This document shows, one piece after another, positions 8,268 to 17,156 of a stretch of 64,000 nucleotides of DNA. The notes beneath the pieces are model-generated. The model saw nothing but the letters and a program-made list of their open reading frames with translations, was not told where the DNA came from and made no database searches. The DNA is taken from assembly GCF_029945895.1 (NCBI RefSeq), contig NZ_JAQSDL010000003.1, positions 29,981 through 93,980 of the forward strand, in the 5' to 3' direction. The DNA comes from Polaromonas sp. (GTDB taxonomy: Bacteria > Pseudomonadota > Gammaproteobacteria > Burkholderiales > Burkholderiaceae_C). Position numbers and translations under genes: made by a program. The number at the start of each line of letters is the position of its first letter. The first letter of the stretch is position 1.

Positions 8268-8837
8268 ATGAAACGCAGACTGTTGTTGACTCTGCCCGGC
8301 TGGATGGCCCTGGCCGGTGCGGCGCGCGCGGCCACACCGGCTGCACCCGGCGGGACGGGCTACAAGGTGACGGTTGAGCAACTGCAGCAGGCTGTGGCGC
8401 AGCGTTTCCCGCGGCGTTATGAGATGGGCAGCCTGCTGAACCTGAATGTGCAGGCGCCGCGCGTGCGCCTGCTGCCAGAGCAGAACCGCCTGGGCACCGA
8501 GATGGTGGTGGACGCGGCGGGCCCGGCCTTGGGACGCCCCTCGACCGGCACCTTTGACGTGGACTTTGCGCTGCGTTATGAGGCCAGCGACCAGACGCTG
8601 CGTGCGCACCAGATACGGCTCAACGCCCTGCGCCTGGACGACATGGCGCCCGGCCCAGCGGCGCTGCTGCAGGCCTACGCCCCCACGCTGGCCAGCCAGG
8701 CGCTCAAGGAAGTGGTGCTGCACAAGCTCAAGCCGCAGGACCTGATGCTGACCGACGGCCTGGGGCTGGAGCCGGGCAGCATCACCGTCACGGCCAAGGG
8801 GCTGACGATTGCCCTGGTGCCCAAGAAAATGCTGTGA
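8268..8837 (+). CDS. DUF1439 (YceB-like) exported protein
   Basis: The 189-residue protein starts with a signal peptide (MKRRLLLTLPGWMALAGAARA), and GAAAG lies before the ATG. The mature part matches the DUF1439 layout: YKVTVEQLQQAVAQRFPRRY, a central stretch of beta strands, and a C-terminal GSITVTAKGLTIALVPKK. E. coli YceB is a lipoprotein; here no lipobox cysteine is visible, so this one is probably soluble in the periplasm. The role is unknown. An in-frame ATG at 8247 is an alternative start. Confidence 0.75.
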   Translation: MKRRLLLTLPGWMALAGAARAATPAAPGGTGYKVTVEQLQQAVAQRFPRRYEMGSLLNLNVQAPRVRLLPEQNRLGTEMVVDAAGPALGRPSTGTFDVDFALRYEASDQTLRAHQIRLNALRLDDMAPGPAALLQAYAPTLASQALKEVVLHKLKPQDLMLTDGLGLEPGSITVTAKGLTIALVPKKML

Positions 8838-8890
8838 GCCGGCGCACTGACGATGAGGGTGCTGTGCCTGGGCCGCATCCCCAAATACTT

Positions 8891-8950
8891 CTCTTTTGAT
8901 AGCAGCTTGCGCAAGTGCCGATTGGGCTGCAGGCCGATTTGATGCCTAAA
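8891..8950 (+). repeat. Dispersed intergenic repeat, copy 2
   Basis: Reads TTTTGATAGCAGCTTGCGCA, then GGGCTGCAGGCC and TTTGATGCC, the clearest plus-strand match to the family consensus. Confidence 0.7.
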
Positions 8951-9659
8951 TGGTGCTATGCACCGCGCGCTGCAAGGCTGCCCGCGCCAGCAGGCGCGTC
9001 GAGTCCAGCGTGGGCAGTGGCGAATTGCCGTCGTTGATGATCAGCGGAATCTCGGTGCAGCCGAGGACCACCGCGTCGCAGCCTTCGTTTTTCATTCTTT
9101 CAATCACGCGCTGGAAACTGGCCACGGCCTCGGGCCGGGAAATGCCGCGCACCAGCTCGTCCATGATGATGCGGCCCATTTCGTCGCGCTCGGCATCGTT
9201 CGGGCGCAGGTACTGCAGCCCGCGTGCGGCCAGCTTGTCCGGGTAGACCGAGCTGTCCACCAGCCAGCGGGTGCCGGTGATGCCGACGCGGCGAAAGCCG
9301 CGCCTGGCGGCTTCTTCGGCGACGACCTCGGCAATATGCAGCCAGGGCAGCGGCGAGCGCGGTGCGGCATAGTCAAAGGCCTGATGGATGGTGTTGTCGG
9401 GGCAGATCAGGAAGTCGGCGCCAATGGCTGTGAGCTTGTAGGCCGAGTTCAGCATCAGCTCGCCCACGCCTTTCACGTCGCCGCGCTCCAGGCAGTCTAC
9501 GTACGCGGCGAGCGAGGGCGTGTGCAGGGAAATTTCGGGGTGCGCGTGGGGGGGTCCGAGCAGCGCGGCCCCCTCGGCGCAGATGGTGCGGTAACAAAGC
9601 GCGGCACCTTCCGCGGAGCAGCCGACGATTCCGATGTGTTGTGGCATGGGCTGGGGCAT
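8946..9659 (-). CDS. Aspartate/glutamate racemase family protein
   Basis: The 237-residue protein has the two-cysteine racemase pattern. The first lobe shows HIGIVGCSAEGAALCY and a PDNTIHQAFD segment with the position often occupied by a catalytic Cys (C-x-N-T type, here CPDNT). The second lobe ends DAVVLGCTEIPLII, carrying the conserved second Cys. PLP-independent enzymes of this family racemise Asp or Glu or act on related substrates. The ATG at 9659 is preceded by GAGG; the ATG at 9647 is an alternative. Confidence 0.82.
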   Translation of the reverse strand: MPQPMPQHIGIVGCSAEGAALCYRTICAEGAALLGPPHAHPEISLHTPSLAAYVDCLERGDVKGVGELMLNSAYKLTAIGADFLICPDNTIHQAFDYAAPRSPLPWLHIAEVVAEEAARRGFRRVGITGTRWLVDSSVYPDKLAARGLQYLRPNDAERDEMGRIIMDELVRGISRPEAVASFQRVIERMKNEGCDAVVLGCTEIPLIINDGNSPLPTLDSTRLLARAALQRAVHSTI

Positions 9660-9729
9660 GGGGTGAGGTCCTCTTTGCGTTTGGCCTTGTCTTTGTCTGT
9701 TCCTCAGGGCCGGGACGGACGGGTCCGGG

Positions 9730-10389
9730 TCACAGCCCTTTTTCGACCATGTCGAGCAGGCGCTGGCCAACCAGCTGCATCTGCGGGCCGATCACCGGGC
9801 CCAGCGGCCCGTCGATGACCAGCATGGCCAGGCCGTGCACGGCGGACCAGGCCAGGAACTCGGCGCCGGGGCGGCGCTCGGGTGGCATCAAGCCGGCCTG
9901 CACCAGCTTGTCGAGCGCGGCGCCCAGCAACTCGAACGGGTTCAGGCCGCCCGGGCCGGCCCTGTCGGGGTCGCGCGGCGCTTCCTGCTTCATGTCGTCG
10001 GACGCCGCAAAGGCGGTGCGGAACAGCCCGGTCTCAAGCTGGGCAAAACGCAGGTAACCGGTGCCGACGGCACGCACGCTGGCGCGGGCGAAATCGGCCG
10101 GCGGCAAGCCGGTGGGCACGGTGGCCAGTTCGGCCTCCATGGCCTGGGCCACGGCCGACAACGCGGCCGCACGCACCGCCTGCAACAGGGCCTGGCGGCT
10201 GGCGAAATGCCGGTAGGCGGCATTGGGCGCCACCCCCGCGCGGCGCGTGGCTTCGCGCAGAACCACGGCCTCGGGCCCACCCGTGCGCGCCAGTTCGATG
10301 CCGGCTTCCAGCAGCACGCGGCGCAGGTCGCCGTGGCGGTAGGTGCTGCGGGCGGCAGGCGCTGCAGGGGGGTCGGAAGGGCTGCTCAT
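9730..10389 (-). CDS. TetR/AcrR family transcriptional regulator
   Basis: The 219-residue protein carries a TetR-type N-terminal helix-turn-helix: YRHGDLRRVLLEAGIELA, then EATRRAGVAPNAAYRHFASR at about residues 45-65. A helical C-terminal ligand domain follows, similar to the WHG/TetR_C families. It is divergent from the VOC gene at 10537. Two near-identical palindromes lie between the genes, so autoregulation and repression of the downstream row are likely. The inducer is unknown. Confidence 0.9.
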   Translation of the reverse strand: MSSPSDPPAAPAARSTYRHGDLRRVLLEAGIELARTGGPEAVVLREATRRAGVAPNAAYRHFASRQALLQAVRAAALSAVAQAMEAELATVPTGLPPADFARASVRAVGTGYLRFAQLETGLFRTAFAASDDMKQEAPRDPDRAGPGGLNPFELLGAALDKLVQAGLMPPERRPGAEFLAWSAVHGLAMLVIDGPLGPVIGPQMQLVGQRLLDMVEKGL

Positions 10390-10406
10390 GACTTGTTACG
10401 TTTTTA

Positions 10407-10456
10407 TGTGGACAGCGTCCATTATCTTTGTTATTCTTTTGTGGACGGTGTACACA
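10407..10456. promoter_or_regulatory. Tandem operator for the TetR regulator
   Basis: Two dyads with the same left half TGTGGAC occur at 10407-10423 (perfect core TGGAC-AGC-GTCCA) and 10440-10456 (TGTGGACGGTGTACACA). Their starts are 33 bp apart, about three helical turns. They lie 17-67 bp upstream of the tetR start codon and upstream of the VOC gene. Confidence 0.7.
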
Positions 10457-10536
10457 ATATCTTGTTCATTGACCCAGGACAAGCCCGATCAATAAGTGGA
10501 GGGCGGCCAGCCCCCACACATCCTCAAGGACAAGCC

Positions 10537-11022
10537 ATGCAGAAAATCACTACCTTCCTGACCTTCAAGGACCAGGCCGAAGAAGCGCTGAAGTTCTACG
10601 TCTCGGTGTTCAGAAACGCCAGGGCCGGGACCATCCAGCGTTACGGCGACGGCGGACCGCAGCCAAAAGGCACGTTCATGACCGGCAGCTTCGAGATCGC
10701 CGGCCAGACCTTCCATGTGCTCAACGCGGGCTCGGACTTCGGCTTTGCGCCTGGCATGTCGCTGTTTGTGGACTGCCCGACGCAGGAAGAAGTCGATGAG
10801 CTGTGGGACAAGCTGTCCGAAGGCGGCACCGTGCAGCAATGCGGCTGGTTGCAGGACAAATTCGGCGTGTCCTGGCAGATCGTGCCCACCGTGCTGAGCA
10901 AGGTGCTGGCCGACAAGGACCCGGCGAAGGTCAACCACGTCATGCAGGTCATGATGCAGATGGTCAAGTTCGACAGCGCCAGGTTGCAGAAGGCATATGA
11001 AGAAGTGGGAGGGTCGGTGTGA
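10537..11022 (+). CDS. PhnB-like VOC family protein
   Basis: The 161-residue protein belongs to the PhnB / 3-demethylubiquinone-methyltransferase-like branch of the VOC fold. Marks are MQKITTFLTFKDQAEEALKFY, GQTFHVLNAGSDFGFAPGMS and CGWLQDKFGVSWQIVP. AAGGA at 10526-10530 fixes the start. It ends by overlapping the next gene at GTGA. It is the first gene of a row of five small genes of the same orientation. Despite the common annotation, a methyltransferase function is improbable because no SAM site is present. Confidence 0.88.
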   Translation: MQKITTFLTFKDQAEEALKFYVSVFRNARAGTIQRYGDGGPQPKGTFMTGSFEIAGQTFHVLNAGSDFGFAPGMSLFVDCPTQEEVDELWDKLSEGGTVQQCGWLQDKFGVSWQIVPTVLSKVLADKDPAKVNHVMQVMMQMVKFDSARLQKAYEEVGGSV

Positions 11023-11651
11023 AGCTCTACTGCTCCGACGTGCTGAACCCGCGCAAGGTCTGCGCGCTGGCCAGGCATCTGCGCCTGCCGGTTGAACGGG
11101 TACACGTGAACCTCGGCAAGGGCGAGCACAAGGCGCCGGCTTTTCTGGCGATGAACCCGAACGGCAAGGTGCCTGTGCTGGTGGACGGCGACCTGGTGCT
11201 GTGGGAGTCCAACGCCATCATGTGTTACCTCGCGCAAAAAGCCGGCTCGGACTTGTGGCCGCAGGATGGGCGCCAATACGAGGTGCTGCGCTGGCTGATG
11301 TGGGATGCGACGGAGTTTGCGCCCAAGGCAGGCACCCTGTACTTTGAATACATCATCAAATCACGTTTCGGCGCGGGCCCGCCCGATGAAGCGGAAGTGG
11401 CACGCGCCACGGAAGGCTTCAGGCGTTTTGCCACGGTGCTGGACACGCACCTGCGCACGCACCGCTTCCTGGCCGGCGACAGCCTGACCGTGGCCGACTT
11501 CGCGGTGGCGATCACGCTGCCCTACGCCAAAGAGGCGCATCTGCCGCTGGACGACTTTCCGGAAATCCGCCGCTGGCACGGTGAAATGAGCCAGCTCGAA
11601 GGCTGGCTGGACCCGTTTGAGGAACCGCTGCCTGCAGCCGTGGCCGCATGA
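11019..11651 (+). CDS. Glutathione S-transferase family protein
   Basis: The 210-residue protein has the GST pattern: MKLYCSDVLNPRKVCALA, MNPNGKVPVL with the cis-proline, WESNAIMCYLA, and an FLAGDSLTVADFAVA helix in the C-terminal domain. Translation starts at a GTG that overlaps the stop of the VOC gene, indicating translational coupling. Coupling with VOC proteins suggests a detoxification role, but no substrate is indicated. Confidence 0.9.
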   Translation: MKLYCSDVLNPRKVCALARHLRLPVERVHVNLGKGEHKAPAFLAMNPNGKVPVLVDGDLVLWESNAIMCYLAQKAGSDLWPQDGRQYEVLRWLMWDATEFAPKAGTLYFEYIIKSRFGAGPPDEAEVARATEGFRRFATVLDTHLRTHRFLAGDSLTVADFAVAITLPYAKEAHLPLDDFPEIRRWHGEMSQLEGWLDPFEEPLPAAVAA

Positions 11652-11767
11652 GGCTCCTGGACACTGAAACCCTGCGGCTGTACGCCACCCTGCACCGCCA
11701 CTTTTAGCCCCTGACGCAAATCCACTCACAGGAAGAGCGCCCCACCGATCCATCCAAGGAGACAGCC

Positions 11768-12214
11768 ATGCAAGTTCAACCCTACATTTTCTTTGAGGGC
11801 CGCTGTGAAGAGGCCCTGACCTTTTACAAAAAGGCCCTGAACGCGGAAGTGACCGCGATGATGCGTTTCAGCGAGATGCCCACGACGCCGGACAATGCCG
11901 ACCCCACGGGTTGCGCGTCAGGCCCCACGCCACCCCCCGACAGCATCATGCATGCGAGTTTCAAGGTCGGACAGACCGAGGTCATGGCCTCGGACGGCAT
12001 GTCACAGGGCAAAGCGGAGTTCAAGGGAATTTCCCTGTCCCTCTCGCCAGCAACCGAAGCCAACGCCAGAAAAATCTTTGCCGCCCTCAGTGAAGGCGGA
12101 CAGGTGCAGATGCCGCTGGCCAAGACATTTTTCTCTCCCTGCTTTGGCATGGTCGCCGACAAATTCGGCGTGTCGTGGATGGTCGTGGTGCCGGGCGAGA
12201 TGCCGGCGCAGTAA
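11768..12214 (+). CDS. PhnB-like VOC family protein
   Basis: The 148-residue protein opens MQVQPYIFFEGRCEEALTFY and ends FGMVADKFGVSWMVVVPG, the PhnB-type VOC signature. It is a clear relative of the gene at 10537, probably an old duplication, with the GST gene between them. AAGGAGACAGCC precedes the ATG. The 116-bp gap to the GST gene shows no terminator, so it can belong to the same transcript. Confidence 0.88.
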   Translation: MQVQPYIFFEGRCEEALTFYKKALNAEVTAMMRFSEMPTTPDNADPTGCASGPTPPPDSIMHASFKVGQTEVMASDGMSQGKAEFKGISLSLSPATEANARKIFAALSEGGQVQMPLAKTFFSPCFGMVADKFGVSWMVVVPGEMPAQ

Positions 12215-12249
12215 ACAGGTTTCGTTTTTAACCAAAGACACAAGACACG

Positions 12250-12735
12250 ATGGACGCAAAACCTCAACAGGAACACGTTTGGCTGCAGCAGATGCTGGGC
12301 GACTGGACCATGACCGGCGAATGCGATATGGGGCCCGACCAGCCCGCCAGCCGCACCAAGGCCAAGGAACACGTGCGTGCATTGGGCGACTTTTTTGTGG
12401 TCTGCGAAGGTGAGGGCGAAATGCCCGGCAGTGAAGACACCGGCTATATGTTGATGACGCTGGGTTATGACATCGCCAAGAAGAAATTCGTCGGCAGCTG
12501 GGCCGGCTCCATGATGCCCGGCATGTTTTTCTACGAAGGCCAGCTTGACGCCGCGCAGAAAGTGCTGACCCTGGACACCGAAGGCCCGAGCTTCACCGGT
12601 GACGGAACGACAGCGCGCTACCAGGACGTGATCACGATCAAGAGCAAGAACGAACGCACCCTGCACTCGCAGACCCTGCAGCCGGACGGCAGCTGGAAAC
12701 GCTTCATGATGGCGACCTACCGGCGCGCGACGTAA
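12250..12735 (+). CDS. DUF1579 family protein
   Basis: The 161-residue protein has the DUF1579 arrangement: HVWLQQMLGDWTMTGECD at the start, a central GYDIAKKKFVGSWAGSM and a C-terminal ERTLHSQTLQPDGSWKRFM. The fold is thought to be a lipocalin-like beta barrel, but function is unknown. It lies 35 bp after the VOC gene and 16 bp before the DUF899 gene. DUF1579 genes often sit beside PhnB-type VOC genes, which supports one gene row. Confidence 0.82.
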   Translation: MDAKPQQEHVWLQQMLGDWTMTGECDMGPDQPASRTKAKEHVRALGDFFVVCEGEGEMPGSEDTGYMLMTLGYDIAKKKFVGSWAGSMMPGMFFYEGQLDAAQKVLTLDTEGPSFTGDGTTARYQDVITIKSKNERTLHSQTLQPDGSWKRFMMATYRRAT

Positions 12736-12751
12736 GGGGCGGAGAGAGACC

Positions 12752-13459
12752 GTGAGCACGCCACGCCCCCTGCCATCCGCCAGAGAGCTGGCCCTGAAGA
12801 ACGGGGTCCGCTTCCCCAACGAAAGCGCGGACTACCGGCGCGCCCGTGACGCGTTGCTGGCCGAGGAGATCGAACTGCGGCGCCACATCGAACGCGTGGC
12901 GCAGCAGCGGCGCGAGTTGCCGCCCGGCGGCGTGTTGCCGAAGGACTATGACCTCGTGGGCGAACACGGCCCGGTGAAATTCTCCGAACTGTTCGCAGGC
13001 AAGCAGTCATTGGTCGTGTACAGCTACATGTTCGGACCGCAGCGCAAACGGCCCTGCCCGATGTGCACCTCGCTGCTGTCGGCCTGGGACGGCGAGGCAG
13101 AGGACGTGATGCAGCGCGTCGGGCTGGGCGTGGTGGCGCGCTCGCCGATAGAACGTTTGCTGGCCTTCAAAGAAGCCCGCGGCTGGCGCCACCTGAAACT
13201 GTATTCGGATGTGAGTGGCGACTACACACGCGACTATGTGAGCGCGGATGACGCGGACGAGCCAGCCTTCAACGTTTTCACCCGGCAGGGCGGCAGCCTG
13301 CGCCATTTCTGGAGTGGCGAGATGGGCATGGCCACCGCCGACCCCGGCCAGGACCCGCGCGGCGCGCCTGACCTGATGCCACTGTGGACCCTGCTGGACA
13401 GCACGCCCGAAGGCCGCGGCCAAGACTGGTACCCCGAGCTCAGTTATCACCAGCCCTGA
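12752..13459 (+). CDS. DUF899 family thioredoxin-like protein
   Basis: The 235-residue protein matches the DUF899 family: [19 protein letters not shown], a [13 protein letters not shown] motif with a CxxC pair near residue 103, and [15 protein letters not shown]. The thioredoxin-like fold and CxxC suggest a redox role that has not been demonstrated. GGAGAGAG precedes the GTG start. It is the last gene of the row beginning at 10537. Confidence 0.85.
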   Translation: MSTPRPLPSARELALKNGVRFPNESADYRRARDALLAEEIELRRHIERVAQQRRELPPGGVLPKDYDLVGEHGPVKFSELFAGKQSLVVYSYMFGPQRKRPCPMCTSLLSAWDGEAEDVMQRVGLGVVARSPIERLLAFKEARGWRHLKLYSDVSGDYTRDYVSADDADEPAFNVFTRQGGSLRHFWSGEMGMATADPGQDPRGAPDLMPLWTLLDSTPEGRGQDWYPELSYHQP

Positions 13460-13592
13460 CACCCGGTCCGAGGCCAGGAAAATCAACTGCGCACTGTCAA
13501 CAAGCCCGGCGTCAGCAGCATTCACGCGATCCGGTTACAGTGACGCGGGCCGCTGCACCTTCACCAGCCCCCACATCAACCGGTACCCCGAC

Positions 13593-14543
13593 TTGCCAGA
13601 CATCATTTCCATTGAACATCTCAGCAAGGTCTACGCCTCAGGCTTCGAAGCCCTGAAGTCGGTCGACCTGACCATCCGGCGCGGCGAGATTTTCGCGCTG
13701 CTTGGCCCCAACGGCGCGGGCAAGACCACGCTGATCAACATCGTTTGCGGCATCGTGCGCCCCAGCTCGGGCCGCGTGATGGCCGACGGGCACGACATCG
13801 TGCACGACTACCGCGCCGCGCGTTCCAAGATCGGCCTGGTGCCGCAGGAGCTCTCGACCGATGCTTTTGAGTCCGTCTGGTCCACCGTGAGTTTCAGCCG
13901 CGGCCTGTTCGGCAAGCCGGCCAACCCGGCCTACATCGAGAAGGTGCTGCGCGACCTGTCGCTCTGGGACAAGAAGGACAGCAAGATCATGACGCTGTCG
14001 GGCGGCATGAAACGCCGCGTGCTGATCGCCAAGGCGCTGTCGCATGAGCCGCAGATCCTGTTTCTCGACGAGCCGACCGCCGGTGTCGATGTGGAGCTGC
14101 GCCAGGGCATGTGGCAGATGGTGCGCAAGCTGCAGGAAAGCGGCGTCACCATCATTTTGACCACGCATTACATCGAGGAAGCCGAAGAGATGGCCGACCG
14201 CATTGGCGTGATCAGCAAGGGCCAGCTCATTGTGGTGGAAGACAAGGACGTGCTGATGCGCAAGCTGGGCAAGAAGCAGCTCACGCTGCAGTTGCGCGCG
14301 CCGCTGGCTGCCGTGCCCCAGGCGCTTGCCGGGCTTGCGCTGGAGCTGACGGACAGCGGCCACACGCTGGTCTACACCTTCGACACCCAGCGGGAAGAAA
14401 CCGGCATCGGGGAGCTGCTCAAGCAGCTGGCCGGGCTGGGCATCGACTTCAAGGACCTGCATTCGAGCGAGAGTTCGCTGGAGGACATCTTTGTGAGCCT
14501 GGTCCATGCCGACAAGCCGGCGCCCCAAAAGGAGGCCGCATGA
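13593..14543 (+). CDS. ABC transporter ATP-binding protein (YadG-like)
   Basis: The 316-residue protein has Walker A ([12 protein letters not shown]), the ABC signature [13 protein letters not shown], Walker B ([12 protein letters not shown]) and the switch His (TTHYIEE). A C-terminal extension after residue 225 is typical of exporters of the YadG/COG1131 group. Translation probably starts at the TTG at 13593; no clear ribosome-binding site is visible, so the start is uncertain. The stop overlaps the permease start, so the two form one exporter of unknown cargo. Confidence 0.92.
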   Translation: MPDIISIEHLSKVYASGFEALKSVDLTIRRGEIFALLGPNGAGKTTLINIVCGIVRPSSGRVMADGHDIVHDYRAARSKIGLVPQELSTDAFESVWSTVSFSRGLFGKPANPAYIEKVLRDLSLWDKKDSKIMTLSGGMKRRVLIAKALSHEPQILFLDEPTAGVDVELRQGMWQMVRKLQESGVTIILTTHYIEEAEEMADRIGVISKGQLIVVEDKDVLMRKLGKKQLTLQLRAPLAAVPQALAGLALELTDSGHTLVYTFDTQREETGIGELLKQLAGLGIDFKDLHSSESSLEDIFVSLVHADKPAPQKEAA

Positions 14544-15301
14544 ACTGGTACGCCATCGGGGCCATTTACCGGTTTGAAATGGCGCGCACCTTCCGCACGT
14601 TGACGCAGTCGATTGTCTCGCCGGTGATTTCCACCTCGCTGTATTTCGTGGTGTTCGGCGCGGCCATCGGCTCGCGCATGGGCGACATCGACGGCATCAG
14701 CTACGGGGCCTTCATCATTCCCGGCCTGATCATGCTGTCGCTGCTCAACGAAAGCATCTCCAACTCCGCCTTTGGCATCTACATGCCCAAATGGTCGGGA
14801 ACGATTTACGAGCTGCTGTCGGCGCCGGTGTCGTCCATGGAAGTGGTGATGGGCTATGTGGGGGCGGCGGCGAGCAAGTCCGTCTTGCTGGGCCTGCTGA
14901 TCCTGGCCACGGCACGGCTGTTCGTGCCCTACAGCATTGCGCATCCGTTCTGGATGCTGTGCTTTCTGCTGCTGACCGCGGTGACTTTCAGCCTGTTCGG
15001 CTTCATCATCGGGCTGTGGGCCGACAACTTCCAGAAGCTGCAGGTCGTGCCCTTGATGGTGGTGACACCGCTGACGTTTCTGGGCGGCGCGTTTTATTCC
15101 ATCAACATGCTGCCGCCACTGTGGCAGAAAATCGCCTTGTTCAACCCGGTGGTCTACCTGATCAGTGGATTTCGCTGGAGCTTTTACGGCGTGGCCGACG
15201 TCAACGTCGGCATCAGCGTCATCGCCATTCTGGGCTTCCTGGCGCTGTGCCTGGGCGCGGTATGGTGGATCTTTCGCACCGGGTGGAAATTGAAGACCTG
15301 A
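14540..15301 (+). CDS. ABC-2 type permease (YadH-like)
   Basis: The 253-residue protein has about six hydrophobic segments and the ABC-2 signature near the C-terminus ([20 protein letters not shown], followed by [13 protein letters not shown]). It pairs with the preceding ATPase, with which it overlaps by four bases (ATGA); GGAGG stands just before the ATG. Together they resemble E. coli YadGH, whose cargo is not established. Confidence 0.92.
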   Translation: MNWYAIGAIYRFEMARTFRTLTQSIVSPVISTSLYFVVFGAAIGSRMGDIDGISYGAFIIPGLIMLSLLNESISNSAFGIYMPKWSGTIYELLSAPVSSMEVVMGYVGAAASKSVLLGLLILATARLFVPYSIAHPFWMLCFLLLTAVTFSLFGFIIGLWADNFQKLQVVPLMVVTPLTFLGGAFYSINMLPPLWQKIALFNPVVYLISGFRWSFYGVADVNVGISVIAILGFLALCLGAVWWIFRTGWKLKT

Positions 15302-15390
15302 CAGGGGTGTGCCAGGGCCCTGCCAGGGCTCGCTGACGGCTGGATGAAAGCTTGTCTCGGGCGCATCCCCCTGCCAGGTCCGGCCACGAA

Positions 15391-15426
15391 AAAAGGCCCC
15401 AGTCACCGCGGTGACTGGGGCCTTTT
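15391..15426. terminator. Bidirectional intrinsic terminator
   Basis: A perfect 36-bp palindrome (AAAAGGCCCCAGTCACCG and its complement) lies between the ABC permease and the convergent collagen-like gene, with A and T runs on both flanks. Confidence 0.9.
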
Positions 15427-15474
15427 CTTTTCATGCAGCACCAGCCCCGGAAGGGCTGGCCGCGCGATGAAAGC

Positions 15475-15927
<453 letters not shown>

Positions 15928-16028
15928 TTAAATTTACCTGCGCGGCAGGGCACGCCCTGTAGGACGAACCCACGATGGCGTGTCCGAAATTGACCGGCAT
16001 CGCCGCCTCGCCCGGCAAGGGAAAACAG

Positions 16029-17156
16029 ATGTCGGTAAGCTCCACCATGACTTCTGAAAGCAACGCCATGAGCTCTTCATCTTCATCTTCATCTTCATCT
16101 TCTTCCAATACGCTCTCTCCCGTCGTCCAGGTCAAGCCGCTCGGCTTTCCGTGGGAGACGATGGACCCCTTCCTTTTTTGCGTGTACCACGACGATGCCT
16201 ACCCGGCCGCCAATGCGCAGATGGGGCCGCAAGCCGCGCTGGCGGGCCGGGCCCTGGGGCAGGATTTTTCGCGCAAGGACGGCTGGAGCATGTACCACGG
16301 CAGCGTGGTCCCGGGCTTTCCGGCCCACCCGCACCGCGGCTTTGAGACCGTCACCATCGTGCGCAAGGGGCTGATCGACCATTCGGACTCGCTGGGCGCC
16401 ACCGCACGGTTCGGCCGCGGCGATGTGCAATGGCTGACGGCCGGGCAGGGCGTTGTTCATTCCGAAATGTTTCCGCTGCTCGACGCGAGCGCGCCCAACC
16501 CGCTGGAGCTGTTCCAGATCTGGCTGAACCTGCCCCGGCAGAGCAAGATGGCCAAGCCGCACTTCACCATGTTCTGGTCGCAGGACATCCCGCGCCTGAG
16601 CGCCACGGACGCGGAAGGCCGCCGCACCGAGGTGGCGGTGATTGCGGGCCGGCTCGCCGATGCCGAAGCGCCGCCGATGACGCCGCCACCCGACTCGTGG
16701 GCCGCCCAGGCCGACGCTGACGTGGCGATCTGGACGATTCGAATGGCGCCCGGCGCGCGCTGGACCCTGCCTGCCGCCGCAGGCCAGGGCACGCGGCGCC
16801 AGCTGTATTTTTTCAAGGGCCGCACCGTCCGCATTGGCGGCCAGGCCGTCACCGCCCCTGCGGCCATCGAGCTGCGAGCCGATGCAGCGGCGGAACTGCT
16901 CAACAGCGGCAGCGAAGAGGCCGAGTTTTTGCTGCTGCAGGGCAAACCGATTGCCGAGCCGGTGGTGCAATACGGCCCGTTCGTGATGAACACCGAGGCC
17001 GAGATCGCCCAGACCCTGAGGGACTACCAGCAAACGCAATTCGGCGGCTGGCCGTTTGCGGACGACGCGCCCGTGCATGGGCGCGACCCCCTGCGGTTTG
17101 CGCGGCACCCGGATGGGCGCGAGGAGCGCCCGCCGCAATTGGCGATACGGCCATGA
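16029..17156 (+). CDS. Pirin family protein
   Basis: Pirins are bicupin proteins, some of which are Fe-dependent quercetinases or regulators. The protein has the pirin core HPHRGFETVTIV, GDVQWLTAGQGVVHSEM (metal-binding His/Glu pattern) and a C-terminal cupin ending near GPFVMNT. The first 30 residues are unusual, with twelve serines in a row encoded by a TCTTCA repeat. The start at 16029 has AAGGGA 6 nt upstream; ATGs at 15975 and 16047 are alternatives. It overlaps the following membrane protein gene by four bases (ATGA). Confidence 0.87.
   Translation: MSVSSTMTSESNAMSSSSSSSSSSSSNTLSPVVQVKPLGFPWETMDPFLFCVYHDDAYPAANAQMGPQAALAGRALGQDFSRKDGWSMYHGSVVPGFPAHPHRGFETVTIVRKGLIDHSDSLGATARFGRGDVQWLTAGQGVVHSEMFPLLDASAPNPLELFQIWLNLPRQSKMAKPHFTMFWSQDIPRLSATDAEGRRTEVAVIAGRLADAEAPPMTPPPDSWAAQADADVAIWTIRMAPGARWTLPAAAGQGTRRQLYFFKGRTVRIGGQAVTAPAAIELRADAAAELLNSGSEEAEFLLLQGKPIAEPVVQYGPFVMNTEAEIAQTLRDYQQTQFGGWPFADDAPVHGRDPLRFARHPDGREERPPQLAIRP
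16074..16103 (+). repeat. Hexanucleotide (TCTTCA)4 microsatellite inside the pirin gene
   Basis: Four TCTTCA units followed by TCTTCT encode Ser-Ser pairs. Slippage would change the serine number without shifting the frame. Confidence 0.8.
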
